DNA of 64,000 nt from Phialophora verrucosa (Eukaryota > Ascomycota > Eurotiomycetes > Chaetothyriales > Herpotrichiellaceae): contig MSED01000001.1 of the NCBI GenBank assembly GCA_002099365.1, positions 2,480,001-2,544,000 of the forward strand, read 5' to 3'. Under the pieces are notes generated by a model. It saw nothing but the letters and a program-made list of their open reading frames with translations. It did no database searches and had not been told where the DNA came from. Below, piece after piece: positions 41,823-52,999 of this stretch (position 1 is its first letter; each line of letters begins with the position of its first letter). The translations under genes were made by a program, and so were the position numbers.

Positions 41823-42947
41823 CTACCATTCTTGATGCTCCAGCTTGATCGGCACGCCTCCCTGCTCACCGCTTCTGAGCATCGCCTCGATCAGTTCCAA
41901 ATCCGCCAGCGCCTCCTCAGGAGACTGACTCGCATTGACCTTTCCAGCAGCCAGCGCTTCTCCCCACGCCCTAACCTCAGGCGGGACACCCGTTCTCTCG
42001 TCCTGTATTTCCTCGGTCTTATCGTCAATCGTGACCTTGTTGCCTGAGATGCTGACGAATCCATTCTCACAACCAACAGCCCACTCGCTTCCCTTGTGAG
42101 TCGTGCCGAATGATATCGAGAAGGTTCCGACTGTACCATGCTTGCTCTTTGCTGTTCCTTCCACAGTGTCAACCGGAGGTAGGTGCTTCTGGAGCTGGGC
42201 GGAATGCGCCGACAATGATACCAGCGGATTATCCTTGCCCAACATCATTCTGATGGCAGCGGTGAAATGGACGCCTCCATCTAGCAGAAATCCGCCCTGG
42301 TGAGTAGGAACTTTCCTCCAGCTGCACAGTGATCAACTTCTGTCCAACGTCGATGCAGGGGTCGACTTACTCGGTCTCAAAATATTTCCCCCCTCCAACA
42401 AGCGTTTGCATTCGGACTCGGAAGGTCAATTGCCTCCCTTTGCCCTTCACAGCCTCGGCCGCATGGATATACGAATTGGTGTATCTGACGTTCTCAGCGA
42501 CACCCCACGTCACCCCTTTCGGCTCAATTTCCGAGTGATACCACTTGATCAACTCAACGGCTTCCTTGACGTTCTCAGCGACAGGCTTCTCCGAGAGAAC
42601 ATGCTTTCCCGCCAAGAGCACTTTGCGGACATATTCTGGCTGGTTCTTGATGGGCAAGGCAATTATAACCGCTTGTATGTCCGATCGAGACAGCAGATCG
42701 TCCAGTGATTTTCCGGCGCCTGAGTCGTCGGAGTAGAGATCAACCTGCGACTCGTCCACCTCCAGCGTTTTTGCAGACTTCAGCGAGCGGGAGTAAACGG
42801 CCTTCAAGGTCAAGTGCTTGGATGCTGCCACAGCCGGCTGTATTACATAACATCAGTAAACTAGTCGTAAAATCTTTGCTTCTCACTCACTTTGTGTTCT
42901 TCTCTGGCGAAGATGCCTCCGCCCAGGATGGCTACTCCAATCGTCAT
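41823..42947 (-). CDS. Gfo/Idh/MocA family oxidoreductase
   Basis: Three exons (42947-42891, 42837-42371, 42321-41823) with introns of 53 and 49 nt encode 340 aa. The N-terminal Rossmann motif is GVAILGGGIFAREEH, joined by the first splice to KPAVAASKHLTL. The family EKP signature with the catalytic Lys is in HVLSEKPVAENVKEA (about residue 100), and the C-terminal domain has GGFLLDGGVHF. These NAD(P)-dependent enzymes act on sugars or related compounds; the closest fungal proteins are usually called dimeric dihydrodiol or D-xylose 1-dehydrogenase-like, which I cannot prove. Substrate unknown. The protein lacks a signal peptide and should be cytosolic. Confidence 0.88.
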
Positions 42948-43483
42948 GATGTCGATAGGATGTGGGAATGCTGATGTTTCAACTATCGTAAAGAGTCAGT
43001 GCGAAATGTTGAATCATTCCTCACTTGTTCGACGCTTTCAAGCAATTTAGCCTACTCTGTGCTTTGATCCGGCACATCTACGGCAATCGCTCCGTAGCCG
43101 AGATTTGGAGGACTTTCCGCATCACGTGTCGGTAGTTTCCACGACGAGTTCCGTGCGGCGTCGATGTCGTCATCATGTCGCATGCCGAATGCGCATTTCA
43201 AACTGCCATGTTGACTTTTTGGTATCTTGAATTTCGCGACCTGAAACAGGTGGCGAGCAGGATGGCGAAAGGCAAATCCCAGGCGTGGCCTTGGTCAAGC
43301 TCGGGGCCTGGTTTCACTCCCCGGTTTGCTATCATTCGTTGTCTTCTACATTTCTAGGTTCACTGGGGTGAGGCACATTGTTTGTCGTTCGTCTCTTGCC
43401 CTCAGGACACTTGCTCGCCTGGATAGACCTTCTTTCGGGGCGAGCTCGATAATAAGCAAAATTCGTTGATCGAAGGAATTGGA
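42948..43483. promoter_or_regulatory. Divergent promoter between oxidoreductase and heme-oxygenase-like genes
   Basis: A 536-bp interval between two outward-facing starts. It may serve both genes. No defined regulatory motif was identified. Confidence 0.4.
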
Positions 43484-44404
43484 ATGATGGCCTCTCACCC
43501 GTGTCAAGGTGACAGCGGACAGCCTTCCCTCCCAGAACAACTTCGGGCCGCAACACGCCAGAAGCACCATACCCTGAACACGCAGGTAATGGCACGTTTG
43601 CCACTATGCCTACCACCGCATGCCGACACACCACTTCATTATGCCAAAGGCATGATAGTCTACGGGCAAATATACTCTGCCTTTGAGAACTTCATGGCGG
43701 TACAGCTTGCTTCCAACCCTGTAGACCCGCGGATGGCGGGGATGTACAGGAGTATGCATATCTCTCAGCTCTTCAGGAGGAGCCGATTGCAGAGTGACAT
43801 TGAAGCGCTGAAGTCTAGGCTGCGGCGCAGCGAAGCTGAGGACCTTGAGTCTTTGTCCAAAGAAGCGGAAATCTTCTGTCGGAGGATCAAGAGCTCCTTA
43901 TCTAAGACACCGCATGTTCTGCTCGCTTATGCTTGGACAATGTATCTCGCTCTGTTCAATGGTGGGCAATGGATTAGGAAACGGCTTGTCTCAGCTGGTG
44001 CTGAATTCTGGCGCGGCGAAGCTTTACCACTGTCCTTCTGGGAGTTTGTGGGCGTTGGCCCTGCCAATGTGGATGGAGAACCACTCAAAGATGCGTTCAA
44101 GAGCAGCTTCTCAAGAGCGGCCTCACATCTGACAGACGATGAGAGACTAGATGTTGTTGAGGAAGCCAGCCAGCTCTTTGACCTGTGCTCAGAAATGGTG
44201 GGATTTCTGGACCGAAACACAACAACACCCTCAAAAGAAACATGTCCGCGATCCCCGCCCCACCTGGACTCCATAGTGGCCAGCAATCATTTGACCGTAT
44301 ACGCTGTCGCCGAAACTGTGGAGGCTGGTCTGGGTACCGCTCATGCTCTGCTCAAACCAGCAGCAAGCGTGACGCGGAGGGATAAACTGGAGGCACTGGG
44401 CTGA
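43484..44404 (+). CDS. Heme-oxygenase-like protein
   Basis: The first in-frame ATG is at 43484 (306 aa); a second ATG follows directly. Family features are EQLRAATRQKHHTLNTQV near residue 20, which places a His at the proximal heme ligand, and LLAYAWTMYLALFNGGQWIRKRL near 150, which corresponds to the distal helix and GGQ turn. In mammalian HO-1 the distal helix carries an Asp essential for oxygenase activity; here that position appears to be Leu. No C-terminal membrane anchor is seen, unlike yeast Hmx1. Such HO-like proteins are widespread in ascomycetes, and some may bind heme without degrading it. Role in iron recovery is inferred only from the fold. Confidence 0.78.
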   Translation: MMASHPCQGDSGQPSLPEQLRAATRQKHHTLNTQVMARLPLCLPPHADTPLHYAKGMIVYGQIYSAFENFMAVQLASNPVDPRMAGMYRSMHISQLFRRSRLQSDIEALKSRLRRSEAEDLESLSKEAEIFCRRIKSSLSKTPHVLLAYAWTMYLALFNGGQWIRKRLVSAGAEFWRGEALPLSFWEFVGVGPANVDGEPLKDAFKSSFSRAASHLTDDERLDVVEEASQLFDLCSEMVGFLDRNTTTPSKETCPRSPPHLDSIVASNHLTVYAVAETVEAGLGTAHALLKPAASVTRRDKLEALG

Positions 44405-47400
44405 GGCAAGAAAATAAGATACCTTACACGGTTTGAAGCTGAAGCAATGCTGCCATGCTGATCCGTGTATGAATGATTCGGGTTTTGCTCATTTGGTGCC
44501 AACCGACTGCATAACAAATGGTCATGTGCTTCGCTGAGCCATCGAAGCCCAGGTTGTTGTCATTTGTGAAGAAGCCATTCAAGGCACACGCAGGCATCTC
44601 CAGCGAAATTTATCCGGCAAAACAAGTTCGACGCATCGTTGAGGAAAGTTTTGTCCACTCGACAAGCACGACGGAAACATGGGCCAGGAGAAGACTTCAT
44701 TCTTGGACTTTTAACGACGTGTCTCTATGCGTCGTTCGGAGTGCTGGCTCATTTCGTTTAGTATGTCAGTGATAGATTATCAGCAAGAGAGTTTCGTCGC
44801 TCCAGAACAACCGGATCCACGGGCACTCAGTGGCAGAAGACCAATGCATGGCAGTAATGTTACCGAAGCTGCACTGGCTGATCGTCAATGCTCAAAGTCG
44901 TACCACATACATGCTCCGTACTAGCCCGCAGTTGGGTCGAGCTCGGGCCGTTATAACAGGCAAGAATTCGTCGAGAGAGCGCTGATACTTTCGTTGACAT
45001 GTTCCAAACATACGAGTAGGCCTTGCTGCACTGTTCGAATGTAATAACATGCATCGTATTCGGGCTCGCTAATAAGATCGCCTCGGTACGATCTGGGACC
45101 AATGACCAGCCATTGGCCAAATGAATATACTCCTCACCATGCGGTAGGCCAAGGCTTCCAAGACGTACTATTCTGAATCGGCCTTCCCCCGGTCGTAAGG
45201 TGCCGCCCTTCCCACAAGCGGGCTGATCCGGGGTAAGGGGCCTGTGCACCAGAGCCCCCTTGTCGGATCTCTACGAGGATGGGGGTTGGACAATGAATAA
45301 GCTCAAGGTTCTGATGGTTCTCATGTCATCCAAAAAGTGTGCCATGTGATACGGGGAAGCGAATAGACACGTACAGACCATTGCTGTTATCTCCAATGCA
45401 AAGTGCTTGAAAGTGAACAACAGGAGCAATTTTCCGTGAGTGTCTCGCCTGCGGGTACAGTACGCGAAATAGCCCCTGTTGAGACCTCGATTGGATCGAG
45501 GCACGACCAGGTGTGCCAGGATATCGAGCCTTGGTTAAAAATGAGACCAAGCAGAATGTGGCAGCCAAGCGATGCAGCGTGGGAGTGTACAGAATTGCCA
45601 CGAGTCCGTGATACTTGAGATTAGCTTGCCTGTGTTCGAGACGTTTCCCTGAGCCATTACTCGTACACTTCTGGCGAACAGCACCACCACCAAGAAGTCA
45701 CTTCTATGTTTTGGGTTAGGAGGCCACTACTCTGCTCAACTAAGAGTGCAATCAGTCTTGTTTCCGTTGTCGCGGCTCTGGCAAAATCGAATTGAAGAGC
45801 CTGATTGTGTACTTGTGTGCTCCGTACGTGGTGACATCGATGCGGGGGGGATGGCTTGGTAGACGGCATCCCCCTAAGTTGTGGGCAAATTGCCCTTTCA
45901 CCACCTTTCGGTAGGAATCACCTCTGGGACTGTCTTGTTCCTACTGAGTTGGCCACATACTGCCGCTCGTTTGTCAATCGACACTTAGGCGGAAATAATG
46001 GGCATGATTGGCTTCTTCGTCCAATAGAACCGCTGCATATTCTGTTTTCAGCTTGTGTCCGCAGATTTTGCGAGACGCCGATGGATTCGTCAAGCGAAGT
46101 TGCGAATGCTCGAGTGGGATGAAAAATGAAAAAAAGTGCCGAAGCCCGCCCACTCCACACAGGGGGATAGGCTTGGTAAGGTGCATGGCAAGGTGTGGGC
46201 GACTGCAGCTCGCGTGGTCCAAGCACGAAACAGACGAATTGGTGCCCAGCGTCCCCTGTAAACAGTACTACCTGAAGCTACTGTATCGGCGCAATTTGCG
46301 CCGAATTGAAGAATGGCCAGTGGGCAGTAGGCAGAGGGCAGCGGACAGAGAAAAACCAGACATGGACAGAAAAAATCACACTGAGGGGACTCCTTCACCC
46401 CTTGACACCAAATCACCTCTCTGACGAGCGGCGGCCTTTTCACTATGCTGCTCGAATAGAGAAGAGAATGGCTTTCCGTGAACCATGGGAAGCAGAGGTT
46501 GACTACGGAGTAAGGAGGTTGCTTGCGATGGCATTTGCCGCTGTCGGCGAAACGCACTTGCCGCACCCTGCAAAAGGGCGCAGATCGCTGGCAGTTCAAT
46601 TGTGTTGTTGGATCTCATCTCAAGAGGACAGAATCTGAGAGGATTCTGTAGCATCTACATAGTACTCGTGCAATACCAATATTCAAGTAGCTAATATCAA
46701 CATGTTTCTGTACGAGTACAGACAACGAGCTCTTGTCGGCAGGCGAGGTGACACACGCATGGAGCTGCTGGTCCCGAGGCCATAGCACCGGTTCTTTGGC
46801 GTCCCTAGCGGGCTCTTGAGTTGGGTCTTAGCTGAAACCCACGCGCGCGGGCTCTCAGGCCTAAACTTAAAGCAGCTTGCCTGCAGCTTCTCAGTTGGGT
46901 TTCCTGAGTCGTCCTGCCGCGGTCGACGGTGCAGCTGATGGCCTCGCTATCTCCCCGGTGGCCTGATGGTACCGCTTTATTGGAATTGACTCATGCAAAG
47001 AACCCACCGGCAATGCGGCTTCGCCCCGAACACTGGCCTGACGGAGTCGGAAGTGATCTGACCGTTCCTTATCATCGTTCCTGTTCCTGAATCATGTCGC
47101 CCAGGCTAAGCTGGCTGCCATGACTCTGTAGCCCCGAGCACGCTCTTCTGTTTCCACATGATTATTAGCAATGGAGTCGACTTCTGAACTAGCTCGTCCT
47201 TTTGTTGGTTGGGGCACTGGCTCCGTGAGCCTAACCACTGGTAGTTTGCAGCCTAGAGCATGCCGGTCCCCAGACTTGTCCGTGTTTTCAGTTCTCGGGT
47301 GCACTTGATGCATCCTCCAGCATCATCGCTGGACGCATCGTTGTCACTCCCACGGACCACAGTCCACGCCTGTGGTGCCTCCTCCTGCCTTTTCTTCCTC

Positions 47401-48062
47401 TTATCTCCACACTTTCAGCGCTGGCCACCTCTTCTTGCTTTCCCATCCCTTCCATCTCTTCAACGCTTCGTGGCGATCTTCTCTCATACTCTCTCTACTC
47501 GTAATCGACACCACCCACCATCACGCTGTCCAGCTTGATACCCGTGGTCGATCATTCTCCTCGCTGGACGCCGTCTTTTGAACTGGGATTCGCCGGCACT
47601 ATCTTGTACAGAGTGACGATCCTTCAACTTCGAACCACCCACTCCCTGGATCCTCATTATTTCCGGACTTCAACTGCCCGTCTTGAGCTCGGTTCAACTC
47701 TCCCGCTTCACATATACACGAAATTCCCACATTTGCCCTGCCGCAAAACTGTGCTGTTTCCTGGACACAATCTGTTGCGAGGCCTGTGAGCGAGTCAATG
47801 GATCGCAGTTTGGGGGCGCCCAGGATCTCGCTCCCCGACAAGTCACATTCCAATCCACATCCTCGGAATTCTACCACCAATAACTCTGACACCTGACGTT
47901 CATTCTTCACCACCTTACCGAAGCCCCGGGTCCCCGACAACCAATAACCGCATCATAACGCCACCTGCTCTCGCTCCCTCGTCCAACACATCGCCGTCCT
48001 GTTAATCGCCTCCTCTGTGCTATGATTTCTCTTCTGTCAGACCCTTCACTCTGCTCTGCCAA
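44405..48062. other. 3.7 kb gene-poor stretch
   Basis: No supported gene. Frames such as 44860-45249 (minus) and 46090-46599 (minus) lack motifs and are likely chance. TACGAGTAC-type motifs occur near 46662 and at 46711. From about 47370 the plus strand is strongly CT-rich and probably transcribed as the leader of the gene at 48063. Confidence 0.45.
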
Positions 48063-48965
48063 ATGGAAAAGACAGAAACACAACTGAGGACGGAATACAG
48101 AGGATTGAAATCGGTCTGGAATAAGTTGAAGGCCATCTTCACAACCAGATCTGCCAACACTCAACTTGCTGGTGCTGCCACGACCACTGCACCTGTTGCC
48201 GCTACCTCTATTCCTCCGGAGCAAGGCAAAGCTGCGGTTACGCCGAGAGAGTCAGTTGCGTCGTCTGCTTGGAGGTTACCGCTAACATTTCCTAGGGAGA
48301 GTTATTCCCAGCCTATACCTGCTCTTGAAGTGGACGACACAACTCGCACCTCAATGCAGGAAGTCAGCTCCTCCTTAGGAGTACCATTACCGTCGCATTC
48401 TATCGCCCGGGAAGACCTCCACCAAGACACCCCAATGCGGCCGACCAGAGTCGAGGCGATCTTCGCCAGATACAACCTAGAACTAGACGAAACCGAGTGG
48501 GACAGACGGCCTAAAGTTCCTCTTGAAAGAGTCCACAAGAACATTCGCATGAGAGTCAGATACACTTGTCACAACTGTTCGACCACTTTCGGGCGCGATA
48601 GAGTCTGCGTTGGATGTCAACATCGACGTTGTACGCGATGTTCACGGTACCCGCCCAAGAAGGACAAACCAAAGGCCTTGCAAGACGTATCCGACGCTGC
48701 TCTGCCTCAACTTCAACATCTAATCAATGCACCTCGACCAAGTGCTGACGGTGGGACGTGTCACGAATGCCAAACTGGCTTCGAGATCTATGTCGACGAG
48801 TGCCCGAACTGCCACCACAAGATTTGCGAGAGATGCGTCCACCAAGCATCAATCACCATCGAACCGAGCCAGGGTGTACCTTCCGAGTCCACACAGGCAG
48901 CGACAGCGGACAGAGATCCCGGGCAAAGGCCAACTACTCAAGAAGAACCAACAGCAATGAGCTAG
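48063..48965 (+). CDS. Protein with two tandem Cys-rich zinc-binding modules, unknown
   Basis: A single exon of 300 aa from an ATG at 48063. The N-terminal half is disordered, Ser/Thr/Pro-rich, preceded by a short helix (YRGLKSVWNKLKAIF). Residues about 169-193 hold CxxC, CxxC and CxxC (CHNCSTTFGRDRVCVGC, then RRCTRC); residues about 233-258 repeat the pattern (CHECQTGFEIYVDECPNC, then KICERC). Each module has six cysteines in the order CX2C-X9/10-CX2C-X4-CX2C, so it looks like an internal duplication of a small zinc domain. The linker between them carries SRYPPKKDKPK. I do not recognise a characterised homologue, though similar conserved hypothetical proteins occur in Pezizomycotina. A gene-poor 3.7 kb with a CT-rich leader precedes it. 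Confidence 0.7.
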   Translation: MEKTETQLRTEYRGLKSVWNKLKAIFTTRSANTQLAGAATTTAPVAATSIPPEQGKAAVTPRESVASSAWRLPLTFPRESYSQPIPALEVDDTTRTSMQEVSSSLGVPLPSHSIAREDLHQDTPMRPTRVEAIFARYNLELDETEWDRRPKVPLERVHKNIRMRVRYTCHNCSTTFGRDRVCVGCQHRRCTRCSRYPPKKDKPKALQDVSDAALPQLQHLINAPRPSADGGTCHECQTGFEIYVDECPNCHHKICERCVHQASITIEPSQGVPSESTQAATADRDPGQRPTTQEEPTAMS

Positions 48966-51568
48966 CATTGGCTTGTACCTGCCCGTTATTCGCACTCTGA
49001 CGTTGCGACTATCCGAGCATTTCTCACGATGCAATGACGACTTTTCTACGACCTGTCTTCTGATCTGAGCGTTGCAGTTTCGAATTTACAGATTGGTGTT
49101 GGATGGTGTTTGATTCACAATATTCCCCCTTTGGAAACTGGGTTCCTTTGAGCGGGAAAAGCAAAATGCTTGTTTGGAGTTGAAACTTGCTTGGGCGTGT
49201 CTTGACCCTGCCAGTGGCAAGGGACACCAGTACCAGCTCGGAGAGACGGAATAGGATATTTGGGCTTGAGTGGAAAATGAAAAACTGCAGGGGGATGAAA
49301 AATCCCATAGTCAAGACACCAGGGTTGTACAGAGGAAGCAGGATGCCCCGGTGCTGACTACTGTGTAGATAAAGGCAGCATCATCACGTATGTTGCTGGC
49401 ATTATGCACCATTGGTTGGATCTTCCAGCCACAGCTGAGGACTATGAGCCTAATGATGAACAAGAACAGCTTCGACTATATGGTCAACTCTGCCTCTTCT
49501 CATGCGTCTATTGCTCTCTCCATTCAAACTCTCGCTTCAGTCTCTACGTGCTCATGTCCAGACGTACACATGTTAGGCTGCGATGGGCCTAGTCCAGGTA
49601 CAGTGAGCCTCAGGCACTCTTGCAGCTCGACAACGAACGGACACGGGGAGAAGGTGAGATCGAGGTTGGGCCGGAATGAAAAGTTACTGCCCCTGTCAGC
49701 ACTGTACAGAACGTGGTTTTGCTTTTTCAAGGGCCCTACGAGGCCTGCCCACACATAAGCAACGCGAGTACTAGATTTTTCTCGACCATGAGATTACTGT
49801 CAGCACGGGAGACGGAGGTTTTTCGTCGAAGTCGGTTATTGATCCCGTCTTACGCGAACTACTCCATACAATGTCGTGAGCACTGTGGTCAGGCGCTCCC
49901 TGCCAGCGGCGGACGAACTTGGAGAGGAAGGTGATCGTCGCTTCCGCACACACCGAACAGCACAAATTATTGAAGCGTTTCAGGTAACAAGGAGATCGAC
50001 AAGGTCACCCTTTCTACCTTCGCATCCCGTGCTTCGACAACGAGCCACTCGACCGTGTCCTGCAGGGAAGCGCGAGGGCCTTACACAGTAGAGCGAACTG
50101 TAAAGTCATCAGACTTCAAGACTTATCTGCCGTGCTCACAGTCTCATCGTAAAGTCAACCGATCTTCTCCTAGCGAGCCGAAGGAATCTTCGCTTGGAAC
50201 CAACAACCACCTCAGGCTGTCTTCACACATTACGCGGCGCACATGATGACGGCCAACATTACTCAGAGGCGCTAGAGCTCGATAGAGCTGCCACCGTTAT
50301 TGCACATCGACCTAGCAAAAGTCCATGATTCAACACCATCCCTCAGAAGTGGTATTGACTGTCGAATGAAGATATACGCCCGACACTACCACCCAATGTG
50401 GTAAATTCGAGCCTTGTCCATTGTAACATCTCTCGCAAGGCCTGGCGCGACCCCTGAATACGGATGAAGAGACACGTTGTCACTGGAGACGACTGGACTC
50501 CGGAGGACGCCTCGGAACGTCTGACGGCCCAGTGTTCTGACGGTCAACACCGGCGTACTCGTAGCAGAAGCGTGCATTTCTGCTCTCGAGCCTGCGGCGA
50601 CTGGCCTGTCAGCGGTGTCCGTCCAAAACAGAATGGTGTTGGACCGTTGGCATTCGTCACTTCGGAGCGCTCGAGGCGAGGTGGATAGTTCCCGCACCAC
50701 CACAAGACCTTGTGCCCTAACCGAAACGATAGCGCCGGCACTTGGACTGTCTGGACCGAGCGTCATTCTCTGATTCGATGTCTCCCCGAGCGAAGGGCAA
50801 CGACGCCAAACTCAAAGCCGCACGGTGTTGTTGCGTCGGGCCTAACGTTGCAGCAACACGTGAGGGGTCTCGGGCACAAGATTCCTCCCCTGGCATGGAT
50901 GTGCGGACTAGAATTTGTCCAGCTTGTTCCTCCAAAAGCTTGTCCGAGTGAACCGATATCAAGTGGCCCAAGCTTCCGGTCGATCGTACGAGTACTGGCA
51001 CATCTCTCATGGCCTGAACATCAAATGCCGTACCTCGTATTGTCACTGTGATTCAACACTCGGCCATAGAAAGTACTGGGATGAAGTAGCCATAGGTGCA
51101 TTGCTACTAATCACGTCATTTTGTAGATATCGCGAGCACATCAGACACATCGACTACGGCTGTTACATTTTGATGTTCCGTTGGGATAGATTCCTGTACT
51201 TCGTGCTCCGGTACACAAAAAAGTCGCTCCTGTCACATGGTAAGGAAGGCTTCATTTTGAACACTCACTCGATGACCGCCTCTACCAGCGACACACTTGT
51301 TAGCAATATTGTGCATTCCTTGTCTCTCCACAGCTTGATCTCATTCAGTAGCGTGACACACCCCACCCCATGTTCGTGGCTGGCAAGCAGATGAGCCACA
51401 AGAGGTGCACACAGTACTTGTGACCAGTGGTAGAACGAGCTCCAAGAGCGGCGGTAAATACTTCACTGCGGCCTGACGTCATTGCGCGGTTATTGAAAGT
51501 GATCTTATCGATAAGGATTGTGATTCCTAACTAGGCAATTTCTGTAAACAATTACTCTTTCTACACGC
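48966..51568. other. 2.6 kb gene-poor stretch
   Basis: Many open frames of 60-160 codons, none with a motif or consistent coding texture. No transposase, reverse transcriptase or terminal repeat was recognised. It may be intergenic or an eroded region. Confidence 0.45.
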
Positions 51569-52999
51569 GTGCTTCCAAAGCCCGAGGCATACAATCCGAC
51601 CATTGTCGTGCCGCTCTCGCGATGGGCCTGCATGGAATCACAATCGTGGACATTGATTCACGTGGGTCTTGGCCTTTGCTTGCTACAACAAACGATACTG
51701 ACTTTCTCGCGCACAGAAAGCCTTCAATCCACCCCCATCCGCCAAAATGTTCTCAAGTCTCATCGTCGATTGGATGTTGGTGGACTACAGCTCTCCCCTC
51801 TGCATTCCTCTCCAGATGACCCGCGACTCTACCCGATCTGTGACGAGTCCGCAGTACGGGCACGTTGGGAAGAGGTTCGTGATTTCTGCGACGACCTCAG
51901 CATGGCGCGGGCTTCGGTTCCTTCTCTTGTGCCGCCATTGAAACTTTCAGATTATCTAGAGCACTATAACGTCCAAATTCGAAACTGCATACACACAAGC
52001 CCAAATGTGCATTTCAGCCACGTCGAAACCAACCCGGACTTGTCGTACGCAGCGGCAAATATCGATTTGGATGAAGTACAACAAGACCTGAAAAAGCTTC
52101 CTCAAGATGGTTTCGCTCAGCTGAGCTTTGTGAGAGACATGATGTTTCCTCCTCGCCGGATGAAAGATGGCCTCTTCAAAGCATGGGATGCACCTCTCCC
52201 GACCAGTGAGGTTTCTCTGATGATTGCTTTCCCGTCACATGACAACCCTGCGCCACGCGTGGCACACACAACTCAGCGATGCTACACGTCACAAATCCCA
52301 ACGCTACAGACTGCCAACACTCTCGTTTCGGGACGCACTAAGCTATCCAAACCCCTTCGGAGCTCGACTCGATCAACAGCTAGCCATACCCATCCAAATT
52401 TCCACATCAACCCGGACCCAGTGATACAACCGCCTGATTCATTTTCTGAGATGCTCCTACCACATATCACATATTGGATTTTCGTCGACAATCCGTCCCA
52501 CCATCTCGCAGCCGCTGAAGCCCTATCGACTGCTCCCGACCGGCGGTTGATGGGACCTTATCTAAGCGTCACCTGGCCAAAGAAAGGCGAGAGTCGGACA
52601 GAGCATAAAACCCGGGCTATCTTGGTTGCTACATGCGTCCTAGCCGCTCAGGTCGCGGCGATGCAGTCAGAGGACGACAGCGATCAGGCATGGACACAAC
52701 TACGGCATTATACCATTCTCCTTGGGCCCGGACGGAGTTATGAGATTTTTGAGACTGCAGTGAGTACGGGCGGAAAAGGCGGATATGTCATGCCTATGCT
52801 TGACCATGGTTGCCTCACAGACTCCCTAGGACGCCTGGGACTTTGGGTCGACAAAATCCACTCTTGGGCGGTCAAGATCTTGCGGCCAATGATCTTGAGT
52901 AGATGTGCTCCGGATGAGCTTGGAAGTGGCGACGAGGGAAGCGATGCTATCGAGAATGCAGCACGCGACGTCAGAGATCTATGGCGCCTACGCGACTGA
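51569..52999 (+). CDS. Possible PD-(D/E)XK nuclease-like fungal protein
   Basis: A 476-codon frame; the first ATG in it is at 51632, so the expressed protein is about 455 aa or starts from an unseen upstream exon. The order of segments resembles the fungal PD-(D/E)XK nuclease-like hypothetical proteins: DPRLYPICDESAVRARWEEV early, a middle segment rich in Ser, Thr and His, then PYLSVTWPKKGESRTE, ATCVLAAQVAAM and TILLGPGRSYEIFE. In that family the strand carries an E-x-K pair; here the acidic residue seems replaced (VTWPKK), so it may be inactive. A different frame over 51622-51941 is also open, so the N-terminus is uncertain. The gene sits alone in a gene-poor region. Family assignment is tentative. 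Confidence 0.45.
   Translation: MLPKPEAYNPTIVVPLSRWACMESQSWTLIHVGLGLCLLQQTILTFSRTESLQSTPIRQNVLKSHRRLDVGGLQLSPLHSSPDDPRLYPICDESAVRARWEEVRDFCDDLSMARASVPSLVPPLKLSDYLEHYNVQIRNCIHTSPNVHFSHVETNPDLSYAAANIDLDEVQQDLKKLPQDGFAQLSFVRDMMFPPRRMKDGLFKAWDAPLPTSEVSLMIAFPSHDNPAPRVAHTTQRCYTSQIPTLQTANTLVSGRTKLSKPLRSSTRSTASHTHPNFHINPDPVIQPPDSFSEMLLPHITYWIFVDNPSHHLAAAEALSTAPDRRLMGPYLSVTWPKKGESRTEHKTRAILVATCVLAAQVAAMQSEDDSDQAWTQLRHYTILLGPGRSYEIFETAVSTGGKGGYVMPMLDHGCLTDSLGRLGLWVDKIHSWAVKILRPMILSRCAPDELGSGDEGSDAIENAARDVRDLWRLRD

Noticed and set aside
44860..45249. 129-codon minus-strand frame in the gene-poor segment
   Set aside because: Ends lack a convincing start, no domain; insufficient to call a gene.
46090..46599. 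169-codon minus-strand frame
   Set aside because: Cys/Pro/Ser-rich random texture and an overlapping open frame on the other strand.
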